Assembly: GCA_016861025.1 (NCBI GenBank)
Contig: BOKO01000010.1
Location: 1 to 64,000 of the forward strand
Direction: 5' to 3'
From: Chloroflexota bacterium
Lineage (GTDB): Bacteria; Chloroflexota; Anaerolineae; Caldilineales; Caldilineaceae
DNA length: 64,000 nucleotides
Shown: positions 46,590 through 60,000 of the stretch, piece by piece
How positions within the stretch are numbered: the stretch's first letter is position 1
Layout of the letters: every line of letters starts with the position of its first letter
The notes under the pieces: generated by a model
What the model was told of the DNA's origin: nothing
Seen by the model: the letters and a program-made list of their open reading frames with translations, nothing else
The model's database searches: none
Made by a program: the position numbers and the translations under genes

Positions 46590-46637
46590 CAGATTGCGCA
46601 GAGAATCGGTCGTTTTTTGTGAAATCTGCACAATCTG
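46590..46637. repeat. inverted repeat after the DUF4287-like gene
   Basis: CAGATTGCGCAGA (46590-46602) and TCTGCACAATCTG (46625-46637) are complementary with one mismatch. The element lies 15 bp after the stop and may serve as the 3' end of that transcript. Confidence 0.55.
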
Positions 46638-46697
46638 CTGATGAGATCCAGAAAGTCGAACGCGCCGCAGCGATTTTTGATTGCTGAAACGCTGTGC

Positions 46698-46740
46698 TAC
46701 ACTTGCCGCGTTTATGTAGTCGGCGGCATTGCCGCCGACT
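46698..46740 (+). promoter_or_regulatory. topA promoter region with leader hairpin
   Basis: TACACT (46698-46703) is a plausible -10, with only a weak TTTTGA 17 bp upstream. Just past the expected start site AGTCGGCGGC (46718-46727) and GCCGCCGACT (46731-46740) form a perfect 10-bp stem with an ATT triloop. The topA ATG is 57 bp further on. The hairpin would form at the very 5' end of the mRNA. Confidence 0.5.
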
Positions 46741-46797
46741 TATCGTTATGAAAACAAATTTAGAGGGCGGATTTCACAATCTGCTAGCGGTGTACAA

Positions 46798-49494
46798 ATG
46801 AGCAAAAAACTTGTAATTGTCGAATCCCCAACCAAAGCCAAGACCATCGGCAAGTTCCTGCCCAGGGATTATCAGGTCAAGGCAAGCATGGGGCATGTGC
46901 GCGACCTGCCAGCTTCGGCGGCGGAGATCCCCGAAAAATATAAGGGCGAACCGTGGGCGCGGCTGGGCGTCAACGTTGAGGCGGATTTTGACCCGCTCTA
47001 CGTGATCCCCGATAAGAAGCGCAAGCTGATCGCCGAACTCAAAGCCGCACTCAAGGACGCCGATGAGTTGATCCTGGCAACCGACGAAGATCGCGAAGGC
47101 GAGAGCATCGGTTGGCACTTGCAGGAGGTGCTCAAACCGAAGCAGCCTGTGCGTCGCATGGTCTTTCATGAAATCACGCGCGAAGCCATCGAGCAGGCGC
47201 TGCGCGAGACGCGCGACATCGATTTAGACCTGGTGCACGCACAGGAAACGCGGCGCATTCTCGACCGGCTCGTTGGGTACACGGTGTCGCCGCTGCTCTG
47301 GCGCAAGATCGCGCCAAAGCTCTCCGCCGGACGCGTGCAAAGTGTGGCCGTGCGTCTGCTTGTGCAGCGCGAACGTGAACGCCGCGCTTTTGTCGCTGGT
47401 CAATATTGGGATTTGAAGGCGCTGCTCAACAAGCGTCCCGACCGGCCAGGCCATCGCTTCGAAGCGACGCTCATTTCGGTTGGCGGCAAACGCGTCGCCA
47501 CCGGACGCGATTTCGACGAACACACCGGACAGATCGCAGCGGGCAAGGATGTATTGTTGCTCAACCAGCAGGAGGCGGAGACGCTGCGCAACCGGCTGAT
47601 CAAAGGGCAGTGGATCATCGCCGAAGTCGAGGAAAAGGATGCGACGCGCGCGCCTTACGCTCCCTTCACGACGAGCACGCTGCAACAGGAAGCCAACCGC
47701 AAGCTCGGCCTCAGCGCACGCGAGACGATGCGCATCGCCCAGAATCTCTATGAAAACGGCTACATCACCTATATGCGTACCGACTCTGTCAACCTGAGCG
47801 ACGAGGCGATCAACGCGGCGCGCCGACGCATCCGCGAGATGTACGGCGAGGAGTATCTTAGCCCATCGCCGCGACGTTATCAGACCAAGACTGCCAACGC
47901 CCAGGAAGCGCACGAAGCGATCCGCCCGGCTGGCGACCAAATGATCCCGGCGGACAGCCTGCCGCTCGATGGCCGCGAACGTCAGCTCTACGACCTGATC
48001 TGGAAGCGCACGGTGGCCTCGCAGATGGCGAACGCACGGCTCAAGCTACGCACCGTCTCGATCAATGTGGCCGACGCCGTTTTTCGCACCAGCGGTCGCA
48101 CGATTCTCTTTGCTGGTTTTTTCCGCGCCTATGTCGAAGGTTCGGACGACCCCGACGCTGCGCTCGAAAGCCAGGAGCAGCCGCTGCCGGCGTTGAGCGT
48201 CGGCGAGCAGGTCGACTGCCGCGAGCTGGAGGCGGTCGGCCACGAAACGCAGCCGCCGGCGCGCTATACGGAGGCGACGCTGGTCAAGGCGCTCGAAGCC
48301 GAGGGCATTGGGCGGCCGAGCACCTACGCCACAATCATCGACACGATCCAACAGCGCGGTTATGTCTTCAAACAGCGTAAGGAGCTGGTGCCAACCTTCA
48401 CCGCCTTTGCCGTCACCGAGCTGCTCGAACAGCACTTCGAGGAACTGGTCGATCTCAAGTTCACAGCCAACATGGAACAGCGCCTCGACGACATCTCCAA
48501 CGGCGCCCTTGATTATCTACTTTACCTGCGTCAGTTTTTTCTGGGCGAGGATGGGTTGGAGAATCAGGTCAAGAGTCGCGAAGCCGCCATCGACCCGCGG
48601 CTGGCGAGCACAGTCGAGCTTGGCAACCTCAACGCCGAGGTGCGCATCGGCCAATATGGGCCGTTCCTGGCGCGCGAGGAAAACGGCGAGCGACGCACCG
48701 CCAATCTGCCGCCGCTGCTGGCGCCAGCCGACCTCACCGACGAGCTGGCGGAAGCGCTTTTCAACAAGAAGACCGAAGGCCCGCAAGTGATCGGACAAGA
48801 TCCAGAGAGCGAGCTGCCAGTGCTGCTCAAAGTCGGCCCCTACGGGCCTTATGTCCAGCTGGGCGAGGATGATCCGAACAGCAAGACCAAACCCAAGCGC
48901 GCCAGCCTGCTCAAGGGCATGTCGCCAGACGATTTGACAATGGAAACGGCGCTGGCGTTGCTCAGTCTGCCGCGCACACTAGGCGAGCATCCGGAAACGG
49001 GCAAGCCGGTGCAGGCGGGCGTCGGGCGCTTTGGGCCTTTCGTCGTGCATGATGGCGTCTACGCCAACTTGCGCGCTCCCGATTCGGTGCTCGACATCGA
49101 GCTGGATCGCGCGCTGGAGCTGCTGGCGGCGAAAGCCAACGGCGCTGGAAGCCGCGGCGCGTCCAAAACAGTGATCAAGGAGCTGGGCGAGCATCCGGAA
49201 GGCGGCGCCGTGCAGGTGCTTGACGGACGATATGGCCCTTACGTCAACTGGAAAAAGGTCAACGCCACGCTTCCCAAAGACATCCAACCTGCAGACGTGA
49301 CGCTGGCGCAGGCGCTTGAATGGCTGGCCGAGAAGCAGACCAAACCGAAAACAGCGCGCAAGGGCGGCGCCAGCAGCGCAGAGCAGCCCACCCGTAAAAA
49401 GGCAGCAGGCGCTGCGAAGTCAACCGCAAAACCCAAGAAGACGACAACCAGGCGCGCAACAACCAAGTCGACAAAAAAAGCAGCATCTAGATAG
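46798..49494 (+). CDS. topA: DNA topoisomerase I
   Basis: The 898-residue type IA topoisomerase opens with the TOPRIM domain (LVIVESPTKAKTI, then DEDREGESIGWH) and contains the nucleophile Tyr325 in GYITYMRTDS. The C-terminal half has no four-cysteine zinc fingers. Instead it has four repeated units with a G-x-(Y/F)-GP-(F/Y) core (IGQYGPFL, VGPYGPYVQL, VGRFGPFVV, DGRYGPYVNW), as in actinobacterial and chloroflexal enzymes. A Lys/Arg-rich tail of about 50 residues ends it. It relaxes negative supercoils. The stop lies 1 bp from the convergent GH3-like gene stop. No clear Shine-Dalgarno is visible. Confidence 0.97.
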   Translation: MSKKLVIVESPTKAKTIGKFLPRDYQVKASMGHVRDLPASAAEIPEKYKGEPWARLGVNVEADFDPLYVIPDKKRKLIAELKAALKDADELILATDEDREGESIGWHLQEVLKPKQPVRRMVFHEITREAIEQALRETRDIDLDLVHAQETRRILDRLVGYTVSPLLWRKIAPKLSAGRVQSVAVRLLVQRERERRAFVAGQYWDLKALLNKRPDRPGHRFEATLISVGGKRVATGRDFDEHTGQIAAGKDVLLLNQQEAETLRNRLIKGQWIIAEVEEKDATRAPYAPFTTSTLQQEANRKLGLSARETMRIAQNLYENGYITYMRTDSVNLSDEAINAARRRIREMYGEEYLSPSPRRYQTKTANAQEAHEAIRPAGDQMIPADSLPLDGRERQLYDLIWKRTVASQMANARLKLRTVSINVADAVFRTSGRTILFAGFFRAYVEGSDDPDAALESQEQPLPALSVGEQVDCRELEAVGHETQPPARYTEATLVKALEAEGIGRPSTYATIIDTIQQRGYVFKQRKELVPTFTAFAVTELLEQHFEELVDLKFTANMEQRLDDISNGALDYLLYLRQFFLGEDGLENQVKSREAAIDPRLASTVELGNLNAEVRIGQYGPFLAREENGERRTANLPPLLAPADLTDELAEALFNKKTEGPQVIGQDPESELPVLLKVGPYGPYVQLGEDDPNSKTKPKRASLLKGMSPDDLTMETALALLSLPRTLGEHPETGKPVQAGVGRFGPFVVHDGVYANLRAPDSVLDIELDRALELLAAKANGAGSRGASKTVIKELGEHPEGGAVQVLDGRYGPYVNWKKVNATLPKDIQPADVTLAQALEWLAEKQTKPKTARKGGASSAEQPTRKKAAGAAKSTAKPKKTTTRRATTKSTKKAASR

Positions 49495-49495
49495 T

Positions 49496-52810
<3,315 letters not shown>

Positions 52811-52818
52811 CAACGTAA

Positions 52819-52847
52819 ATCTTACAGCCTGGACAACCCGCCGCCAA
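52819..52847 (-). promoter_or_regulatory. promoter of the GH3-like gene, near-leaderless
   Basis: On the minus strand TTGGCG (52842-52847), a 17-bp spacer and TAAGAT (52819-52824) place the start site near 52812, two bases from the ATG. It overlaps the divergent lepB promoter. Confidence 0.6.
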
Positions 52848-52858
52848 ATCAGTATACT
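52830..52858 (+). promoter_or_regulatory. lepB promoter, near-leaderless
   Basis: TGGACA (52830-52835), a 17-bp spacer and TATACT (52853-52858) form a strong promoter; the start near 52865 leaves about 5 nt before the ATG at 52870 and no Shine-Dalgarno. It is interleaved with the opposing promoter, so polymerases cannot bind both at once. Confidence 0.7.
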
Positions 52859-52869
52859 TCTCAGCCAAG

Positions 52870-53475
52870 ATGAACGAGAACTTGCATAGGCAGCCCTATC
52901 TGCAAGAGCAGCCCGTGGAAGACAAACTTCCGAATCCCACGCAACCTGCAGAAGCAGAAAGCTTCTGGCAGATGGTTCGCCCTGTTCTGTTCGAGGCGTT
53001 GCAGATCGTATTGCCTGCTATGATTCTGGCGCTATTGGTGCATTTATTTCTGGCGCAGGCGACAATTGTGTTCGGCCAAAGCATGGAGCCGAATCTCTAT
53101 CCCCACCAACGATTGATCGTGGACAAGCTCAGCTATCGGCTACACCCACCGCAGCGCAACGACATTGTAGTCATCGATCTGCCGAACATGGATGAACTGT
53201 TGGTCAAGCGGGTTGTGGCGTTGCCAGGAGAAGTTGTCGAAATCCGCAAGGGTGTTGTCTACGTCAACGGCGAGCCGCTGCCAGAGCCTTTTCCCCACGA
53301 CATGACGCCTTATGACATGGCGCCGATCACGCTTGGCCCGCTCTCCTACCTGGTGTTGGGGGACAACCGCAGCAACAGCAACGACAGCCGCTCCTTCGGC
53401 CCTGTGACGCTCGACCAGATTCTTGGTCGCGTCTGGCTCCGCTATTGGCCGCTTGACAAGCTCTCTCTTTTTTAA
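52870..53475 (+). CDS. lepB: signal peptidase I
   Basis: The 201-residue product has one N-terminal membrane anchor (about residues 41-63) after a 38-residue cytosolic segment. It has the type I signal peptidase boxes: catalytic Ser71 (GQSMEPNL), Lys113 (LVKRVVALPGE) and GDNRSNSNDSRSFG. The Ser/Lys dyad cleaves signal peptides on the outer face of the cytoplasmic membrane. The many secreted proteins in this window would depend on such an enzyme. Confidence 0.96.
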   Translation: MNENLHRQPYLQEQPVEDKLPNPTQPAEAESFWQMVRPVLFEALQIVLPAMILALLVHLFLAQATIVFGQSMEPNLYPHQRLIVDKLSYRLHPPQRNDIVVIDLPNMDELLVKRVVALPGEVVEIRKGVVYVNGEPLPEPFPHDMTPYDMAPITLGPLSYLVLGDNRSNSNDSRSFGPVTLDQILGRVWLRYWPLDKLSLF

Positions 53476-53539
53476 CGGTTAACAACTTAACACCCCAACA
53501 ATGTTGCTGGGGGCATAGAGCGTCAGCTCAAGGTCAGTG

Positions 53540-54247
53540 TCAGCCTGTTCGAATCGAGGAAAATCGTTTCGCCTTCTTAACGCCAAAGCGCTCCGCCTCC
53601 TGTTGCGCCAGTCTGGCGTTGGCCTCGAAAAAACCGTAGGTGCGGCGCAGCGGCCCATAGTAGTGGTCAAGCAGCGTCTGCCATTCCATCGACATCAACT
53701 TCCACAGCATTGACTCCACTTCTTCCAGGCGATGCAACATTTCAGCTGGTGTGGAGGGGGTCGGGATGTCGCCATAGGTGGGCGGCTGACCATAACTATA
53801 TGGGAATGTGACATCTTCCGTCGGGGTGCGCGGCAGCGCGCCAAGCGCAGTGGCGGCGACGCCAAACGCGAGCAGTTGCTGACGCACGCAGCGCATTGTT
53901 TCCTGGGAAGTCATGTCGGCGGGCGCTTCATCCACTTCAATGCCAAGCTCTTTGCGCAGCGATGACCAATCGAGCAGAACGCGTTCGAGCAGGAAACGCA
54001 GTTCGCCCTTCGTCGGCACATCCGCCTGGCGCACGCTGAGCACAAAGCCTTCGCGGGCGCGACCGACAAAAGTGCGCGCCTGTTGCAACACAAGCTGTTC
54101 GACCTGTCGGTCGCTGCGCGTGCGTGCGTCTTTGCTGCGCCTTCCCGGTTGTGCACACTGTTTCAGGTTGAGCGATAACAAGTCGCGCGTTGTGACAGCA
54201 ATCTCTGAAATGTGTACGAACTCGTAAAGACTTCCTTCGTCAGCCAT
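53540..54247 (-). CDS. conserved hypothetical protein
   Basis: The 235-residue soluble product is largely helical, with a hydrophilic N-terminus and a C-terminal region rich in aromatic residues (SMEWQTLLDHYYGPLRRTYGFFEANARLAQQEAERFG). I recognise no family. The ATG at 54245-54247 follows AGAGG by 5 nt; a GTG two codons earlier overlaps that site and is less likely. It is divergent from the M20 peptidase gene and convergent with lepB. Confidence 0.6.
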   Translation of the reverse strand: MADEGSLYEFVHISEIAVTTRDLLSLNLKQCAQPGRRSKDARTRSDRQVEQLVLQQARTFVGRAREGFVLSVRQADVPTKGELRFLLERVLLDWSSLRKELGIEVDEAPADMTSQETMRCVRQQLLAFGVAATALGALPRTPTEDVTFPYSYGQPPTYGDIPTPSTPAEMLHRLEEVESMLWKLMSMEWQTLLDHYYGPLRRTYGFFEANARLAQQEAERFGVKKAKRFSSIRTG

Positions 54248-54421
54248 ATCCACCTCTCATGAATAATGACGATTCTTGTGTGTTCAAACAGAAGCATCAG
54301 CGACGCCAAATGGATGGTGCGCTATTTTGTCCGATTCCAGGGAATTTGGCAACATTCCAATTGTCGGTCCTTTGCTCCCCTTTCTATCCACCATTTACAC
54401 GAGGTTACTGTTCAAGTCAAG

Positions 54422-55813
54422 ATGGCGGCTCAAACTTTGACGAACTTATTTGCCTATATCGACGCACACCGACAGCCCTTTCTGGATCGGTTGATCGAGT
54501 ATCTGCGCATGCCCAGCATTAGCGCCGAAGGAATCGGCATTGCCGACGTAGCCGATGTCTTGGTGAGACAATTGCGCAGCATGGGCTTCGACGCCCGACT
54601 GATGCCAACCGCCGGCTGGCCCATGGTGTTGGGTGAGCGGCGCGAAGCGCATGGTGCACCGACAGTGCTGCTTTACGGCCACTATGACGTGCAGCCTGCT
54701 GACCCGTTGGAGATGTGGCAGTCGCCGCCTTTCGAGCCGACTGTGCGCGATGGACGCATCTATGCGCGCGGCGCTGGCGACAACAAGGGGCAGCATTTTG
54801 CGCAGTTGCTCGCCATCGAATCGACGCTGGCGGTGCAGGCGGCGCTGCCCTGCAATGTGGTCGTGCTTCTGGAAGGAGAGGAGGAGATTGGCAGCCCACA
54901 CATCGCCGAGTTTGTCTGTACACACCGCGACCTGCTGCGTTGCGACCTGGTGGTGACAGCGGACGGACCGGTGCACGACAGCGGGCAGGCGACGGTGCTC
55001 TTTGGCGTGCGCGGGGTCGCCTCGTTCGAGCTGCGCGCACATGGCGCCAACCGCGACCTCCACTCGGGCAATTGGGGCGGCGTTGCACCCAATCCGCTGT
55101 GGACGCTGGTGCACCTGCTCGCCTCGATGAAAGCGCCGGATGGTTCGATCACGATCGACGGGTTCTACGACAATGTTCAGCCGCAGACTCCGCTCGAACG
55201 TCAGGCGCTGGCGGCATTGCCGGTCGATGCAGCGCGCGTCAAACAGGAGCTGGGGCTGACGAGGCTCGATGCACCAACAGGCCGCGGCTTTTACGAGCGT
55301 CTCTCCGCATGGCCTACGCTGACGATCAACGGGCTGCACGGCGGCTATGGCGGTCCAGGCTCAAAGACAGTGCTCCCTTGCACCGCTGTAGCCAAGTGCG
55401 ACATTCGGCTTGTGACTGCCCAGACCGTCGATGAGATTTTCGATAAGGTGGAGGCGCACGTGCGCCGCGTTGCACCGGACGTCGAGTTTGTGCGCCAGGG
55501 CGGTATGGATCCGTCGAAGACGCCGCTCGATTCTCCCTTCGCTGCGCCAGTATGCCGGGCCGTGGCGGCGGGCTTCGACGAGGAGCCGCTGCGTGTGCCG
55601 GCAATGGGCGGCAGCCTGCCCGATTATGTATGGACCCAGGTGCTCGGCGTCCCTTCTTTTGTAACGCCCTACGCCAACGCCGACGAAGCCAATCATGCCC
55701 CCAACGAGAATCTGGAAGTTGAGCGCTTTTTCAAGGGCATCAAGACTGGCGCGGCGCTGCTTGCAGAGCTGGGCGCGCGAGCAAATTCTGGGCTGGTGCG
55801 TTCCAGCCTATAA
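54422..55813 (+). CDS. M20 family metallopeptidase (dipeptidase-like)
   Basis: The 463-residue product shows the full M20 metal set: GHYDVQP (His and catalytic Asp), GAGDNKG (bridging Asp), EGEEEIGS (general-base Glu and metal Glu), TADGP (Asp) and NHAPNEN (His). A lid/dimerisation domain lies between about residues 195 and 310 (DLHSGNWGG). It is closest to CNDP/PepV-like dipeptidases acting in the cytosol. A 52-codon upstream extension is discounted because the family begins near MAAQTLTNLFAYIDAH. Confidence 0.9.
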   Translation: MAAQTLTNLFAYIDAHRQPFLDRLIEYLRMPSISAEGIGIADVADVLVRQLRSMGFDARLMPTAGWPMVLGERREAHGAPTVLLYGHYDVQPADPLEMWQSPPFEPTVRDGRIYARGAGDNKGQHFAQLLAIESTLAVQAALPCNVVVLLEGEEEIGSPHIAEFVCTHRDLLRCDLVVTADGPVHDSGQATVLFGVRGVASFELRAHGANRDLHSGNWGGVAPNPLWTLVHLLASMKAPDGSITIDGFYDNVQPQTPLERQALAALPVDAARVKQELGLTRLDAPTGRGFYERLSAWPTLTINGLHGGYGGPGSKTVLPCTAVAKCDIRLVTAQTVDEIFDKVEAHVRRVAPDVEFVRQGGMDPSKTPLDSPFAAPVCRAVAAGFDEEPLRVPAMGGSLPDYVWTQVLGVPSFVTPYANADEANHAPNENLEVERFFKGIKTGAALLAELGARANSGLVRSSL

Positions 55814-55890
55814 TGTAGACTCATCAACTCGAAGTCCAGGAGAAGATTCTGAGGAACCCCATGACAAATCGAAGCAATACACTACATTGT

Positions 55891-55907
55891 GATGACGCAG
55901 CGTCATC
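55891..55907. promoter_or_regulatory. 17-bp palindrome upstream of the glycosyltransferase
   Basis: GATGACGCAGCGTCATC is a perfect palindrome with 8-bp arms, 20 bp upstream of the ATG at 55928. It is a plausible regulator-binding site. A TATAAT (55809-55814) overlapping the peptidase stop codon could drive the gene, though its -35 (TTCTGG) is poor. Confidence 0.4.
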
Positions 55908-55927
55908 TCTTTGAGTAACTGCTGGCG

Positions 55928-56917
55928 ATGACTCCAACGTCTGGATTGCATGTAGCCATTAACGGTTGGATGGTTGGGCGGCAAACCAGCGGCAGCGGCC
56001 AATATCTGGCTCATCTGCTCGACTGGATGCCGCGCGTTGCGCTCTCCAACAAGATAACGCTCCTGCAGCCGGTGCATCGCGCCATGGGTGACGCCACACC
56101 TGAAGACAGTCAGCGTCGCTGGCCGCTCATCGATGTCGCGCCAGTGCACCTGCCGCCTGCGCCGGAGAACCTGGCGAAGGTATGGTGGGAGCAGGTGGCC
56201 GCGCCGCGCGCCGCCTGTCGAGTTGGCGCCGACGTCTACCTGGCGCCGTATTGGGCGGCGCCGTTTTGGCAGCCACTGCCCACCGTGGTCACGATCCATG
56301 ATCTGATCCCAATGTTGCTGCCCGAATATCGCGGCGGACTGGCGCAGCGCGCGTATACGCGTCTCGTCGCCTGGACGGCGCGGCGCGCAACAGCAATTTT
56401 GACCGTGAGCCAGGCGGCCGCGCGCGATATTGTGACGCACCTGCACGCACCGCCCGCGCGCGTACACGTCGTGCATCACGGCCCTAACCAGGAGGGCGTC
56501 GCTTCACCAAACGCCGCCGAGAAAGCGCGCGTCAAGGAACGTTATAGTCTGCCCGACCAATTTTTTCTCTATCTCGGCGGCTTTGATGCACGCAAAAATC
56601 TGCGAGGCGTGATCGAAGGCTACGCGCGCTATCGCTCACGCGGCGGGGATGCGCAGATAAAACTGGTGCTCGCAGGTGCGTTGCCGGCGCAAGATACGCC
56701 CTTTTTCCCAGACCCGCGACGGCTGGCGCGCGAGGCTGGCTGCGCCGCCGACGTGCACTGTTGCGGCTGGGTCGAGGAGGCCGACAAGCCCGCCCTCTAT
56801 GCGTTGGCGACGGCATTTGTCTTTCCAAGCCTCTACGAGGGTTTTGGCATGATGGTGCTCGAAGCAATGCAGGCGGGCGCGCCGGTGGTGACGAGTGGGG
56901 GAAGAGGGAAAGATTAA
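55928..56917 (+). pseudogene. glycosyltransferase family 4, 3'-truncated at a repeat
   Basis: The 329-residue product is a GT4-type glycosyltransferase: N-terminal acceptor domain with GRQTSGSGQYLAHLL, VVTIHDLIPM, TVSQAAARDIVTHL, then the donor domain (YLGGFDARKNLRGVIEGY, VFPSLYEGFGMMVLEAMQAGAPVVTS). Normally the sequence continues about 60-90 residues with an SSLPEV...GDAALLVDP segment and C-terminal helices. Here it changes to GGRGKD and stops exactly where a GGAGATT-type repeat starts. The E-x7-E donor motif is mostly kept (EGFGMMVLE), but the C-terminal helices are missing, so activity is doubtful. No continuation is found beyond the repeat. Confidence 0.75.
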
Positions 56918-56918
56918 A

Positions 56919-57047
56919 AGATTGGGAGATTTGAGTTTCGTGACGAGTGCGTGATGGAATTCTATGTTGGCAGCAAACCGACAATAGTCGCTCGCCAGTT
57001 CACGACTCACGATTCACAGATACGAAATCTCCAATCTCCCAATCTCA
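56919..57047. repeat. GGAGATT-type dispersed inverted repeat, copy 4
   Basis: AGATTGGGAGATT then TTTCGT on the left (56919-56940) matches the reverse complement of the right end (57025-57047), which also reads AGATTGGGAGATT then TTTCGT. The interior contains GTGACGAGTG and a complementary CACGACTCAC. The left end coincides with the truncation of the glycosyltransferase. The right end supplies the TGA stop of the LysM protein gene. Confidence 0.75.
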
Positions 57048-60000
57048 CCCGCCGCGCGGAACGAAGCAGATCTGCTCTGGCGCCAGGGCGGGGTGGTTGT
57101 AGCCGAAGTGGTCGGTGATCTGCCAGGTCAGCGTTTCTTTGTCGAAAATAGACTGAATTGCCCGACAGGCGGTGGTGGCGTCGCTCTGGATAGCATAAGC
57201 CTCGAGCCATTGTCCAGCCGCTTTAGTGAACGCGCTGTTGGGCTGCCCCTGCTGAAGCGCAGCCAGGTCAAGCTGTGCAGCGTCGACGTCGCCAGCGAGC
57301 GCCTGCGCCTGGACGAGACGGAAAGTTGCCAATCCTTGCAATAGTTTTAACTCCTCTGGCGCCGGCACTCCGTAGATCGAACACGCCTTCAATGTCGGGT
57401 CAAGCGCCGAGCGGTAGAGTTCGATGGCCGGTTCGTAGCCGAGAATGTCGGCGGCGTGCAGCGCTGCGTCAGCTTCGATCAGGCGCAGTCCTACGCAATT
57501 GCTGCTGCTGTTGCTGCGGTCATACGTCCAGCTCAGGCGGCGGAAGGGACGACCATCGACGCTGCGCCAATGTTCTTCATGTTCGATCTTCAACCCACCG
57601 TCGGCGACGCCGCTGACGCCGCCGGAGAGCGTTAATTGCAGACCCTGGCCGGGGTAGCCCTCCGTAGCCTCCTCGATGCGCGCTTCACCCTCGGCGATGG
57701 TCGCACCCGGTTCGATGATCGAAATATAGGTGTTGCGCTGGCGATCCCAGGTCACCATCTGCACTTCCTTGACGCAGAAAGTTGAACAACCATCCACCGT
57801 CCATGCCAGATCGATGCGATTGTCGCCATTGAGGTCTTCAACTGCCAACAACGTCGGTTGCCCATAGATTTCGGGCGCGTACACCAGGTCAAATTCACCT
57901 GTCGCGTTGCCATGATAGATCAACACTGCGCCCTGGGCGCCGCCAGGCCCAAAGCCGAGATCGCTGACGATCGTCGGCAGGAAGATCGCGTCTTCCCACC
58001 CATCGTTGTTAAAATCAGCAAGCAACATGCCGCCGCGGGCGTCCGTCATACCGTCGCACAGCCGCAGCCAGGTCTCGACGATCAGCGCGTCGCCCTCCGC
58101 CAACGCAATCACGTCGGGCAGCGTTGCGGCGTATTCGTCCAGCGTCGTCGGGCAATCAGGCAATTCACCAGCCTGACCAGGCGTCACCGGCGCAAGGGCG
58201 GACACATCAGTCGTGGCTGTCAGGATCAGGAGGGGTGTGATCGGCGCAGATGCCGCCACTTCTGGCGTTTCCTCACCAGGCGCGGCGGCATCTGGCGTTT
58301 CAATCTCAAGCACAGGGCAAAGGTCAACGGCGGTGAAGGTCGGATTGGCGTAACCATAATCCGAAAGAGCTTCATAGGTTTCCGGGTTGGCCTCGGCGTA
58401 GGCGGTGGCGGCGGCGCACGCCTCTGTCGGGTCGCCGCTGGACTCATACGCCGCCAGCCAGGTCGTCGCCAACGATGTGTAGACAGAGTCGGGAAATGCA
58501 TTTTGCAGTTGGGCGACGGTTTCGGCGGCAAGCGCGGCATCACCTTCATAGGCATGAATCACTGCCAAACGGAAGAGGCTAAAGCTGCGCAGTTCACTCA
58601 ATTCATCGCTGCGCTGACCGCATTTGACCAGGCTGCGGCTGGTGATCGCTTCGGTGTACATCTCACGCGCCTGCGTCAGCCCGATCTCCTGATAACGGCT
58701 GAGGGCTTCGTTGGCGTCCAGCACCTTGAAATAGAGGCAGTTGCTGCGTTCGTAGACAGTGTCGAGAAGGCGATAGGGCGCACCTTCGATGCTGCCCCAC
58801 ACCTCTGTGCGCGAACGTTGCGGCCCCGCGCCGACGCTGCCATATTCGCCGCCCTGTAGAACAATTTCGCTGCCTTGGCCGCTGTCGCGCAGTTCATCGA
58901 GTTTCACCTGTGCATACGCCATGACAATCGTGCGCTCGGTCCAATCGACCCACCCCGCGCCATCCCAACTGCGCACGATCACTGTGTCGAAGCAAGTGCT
59001 GGCGCCGCAGGTGGTGTCAACCCACACCAGGTCAGGCTGTCCATCAAGATTGATGTCACTGGCGGCAAGCACACCCACCTGGCCTGCTGGACGCGCTTGA
59101 AAACTGAGAGTGTATCCACCGGCGTCGCTCATAAAGACCAACAGCTCGGTCTCGGGCAACGCGGAGTCAGAATGTGGATTCTGCAGCACGAGCACCCAAT
59201 CGGGGACGCCATCTTCGTTCCAGTCGCCGCGCCGCACGTTCTCCTCGCTCAACGCACTGCAATCGCGCAGGAAGGAAAGCGTCGCTTCCATATCGCCGGA
59301 AGCGGCGAGGAGCGTCACGATCTGCGCCGGATAGTCAACAAAGGAATCTGGACAGGTTGCTTCGGCGGCGTCATCTTGCTCATCGGGCGTAGGAGCGTCG
59401 GTTGATATAGTCTCCCCCTCCACAGCGGTGGGCGTCGCAGCCGGAGCTGGCGGTGTGGGTGCGCTGGGCGTCGCTGTGGGAGGCGGCGTAATCGTCGCGC
59501 TGCCGGGCGGTGTTGGGATGATCAGTTGTTCGTTGCGAAAGAGCACCAGTCCAGGGCGCACGGCGCGTGGATTGGCGGCGCGCAGCGCCTCGGCGCTGAC
59601 GCCAAATTTCTGTGCAATGCTGTTCCAGGATTCACCGGGCTGCACAATGTAATACCGTTCGCCCGTCTCGGTGGTGGGCAGCGCAGAGATCGGGTCTGCG
59701 GTGGCGGCGACGGTAGCCTCCTCTGCTGGCGTTTCGGTTGTCGTCGTCTCAGGCGAAGGGAGCGCTGTCGCGGTTATCTCCGGCGTCGGCGTGGCGACGC
59801 CGGGAAGAATCAACTCCTCACCCACGATCAGCCAGCCTGTTGGTCGCACCGAGCGCGGGTTGGCAGCCTGCAATTCGCGGATCGGGATGCCGGTCTTGCG
59901 CGACAGGCTTGTCCACGAGTCGCCAGGCTGCACGATATAGACGCCGCCAGCCGTCGGCGTGACGGTCTGCGCATCGACGCGCGCAGCGGAGAAAATGGTC

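Noticed and set aside
53550..53570. tRNA-like TTCGAATC segment
   Set aside because: It lies within the 3' end of a protein gene and has no surrounding cloverleaf arms.
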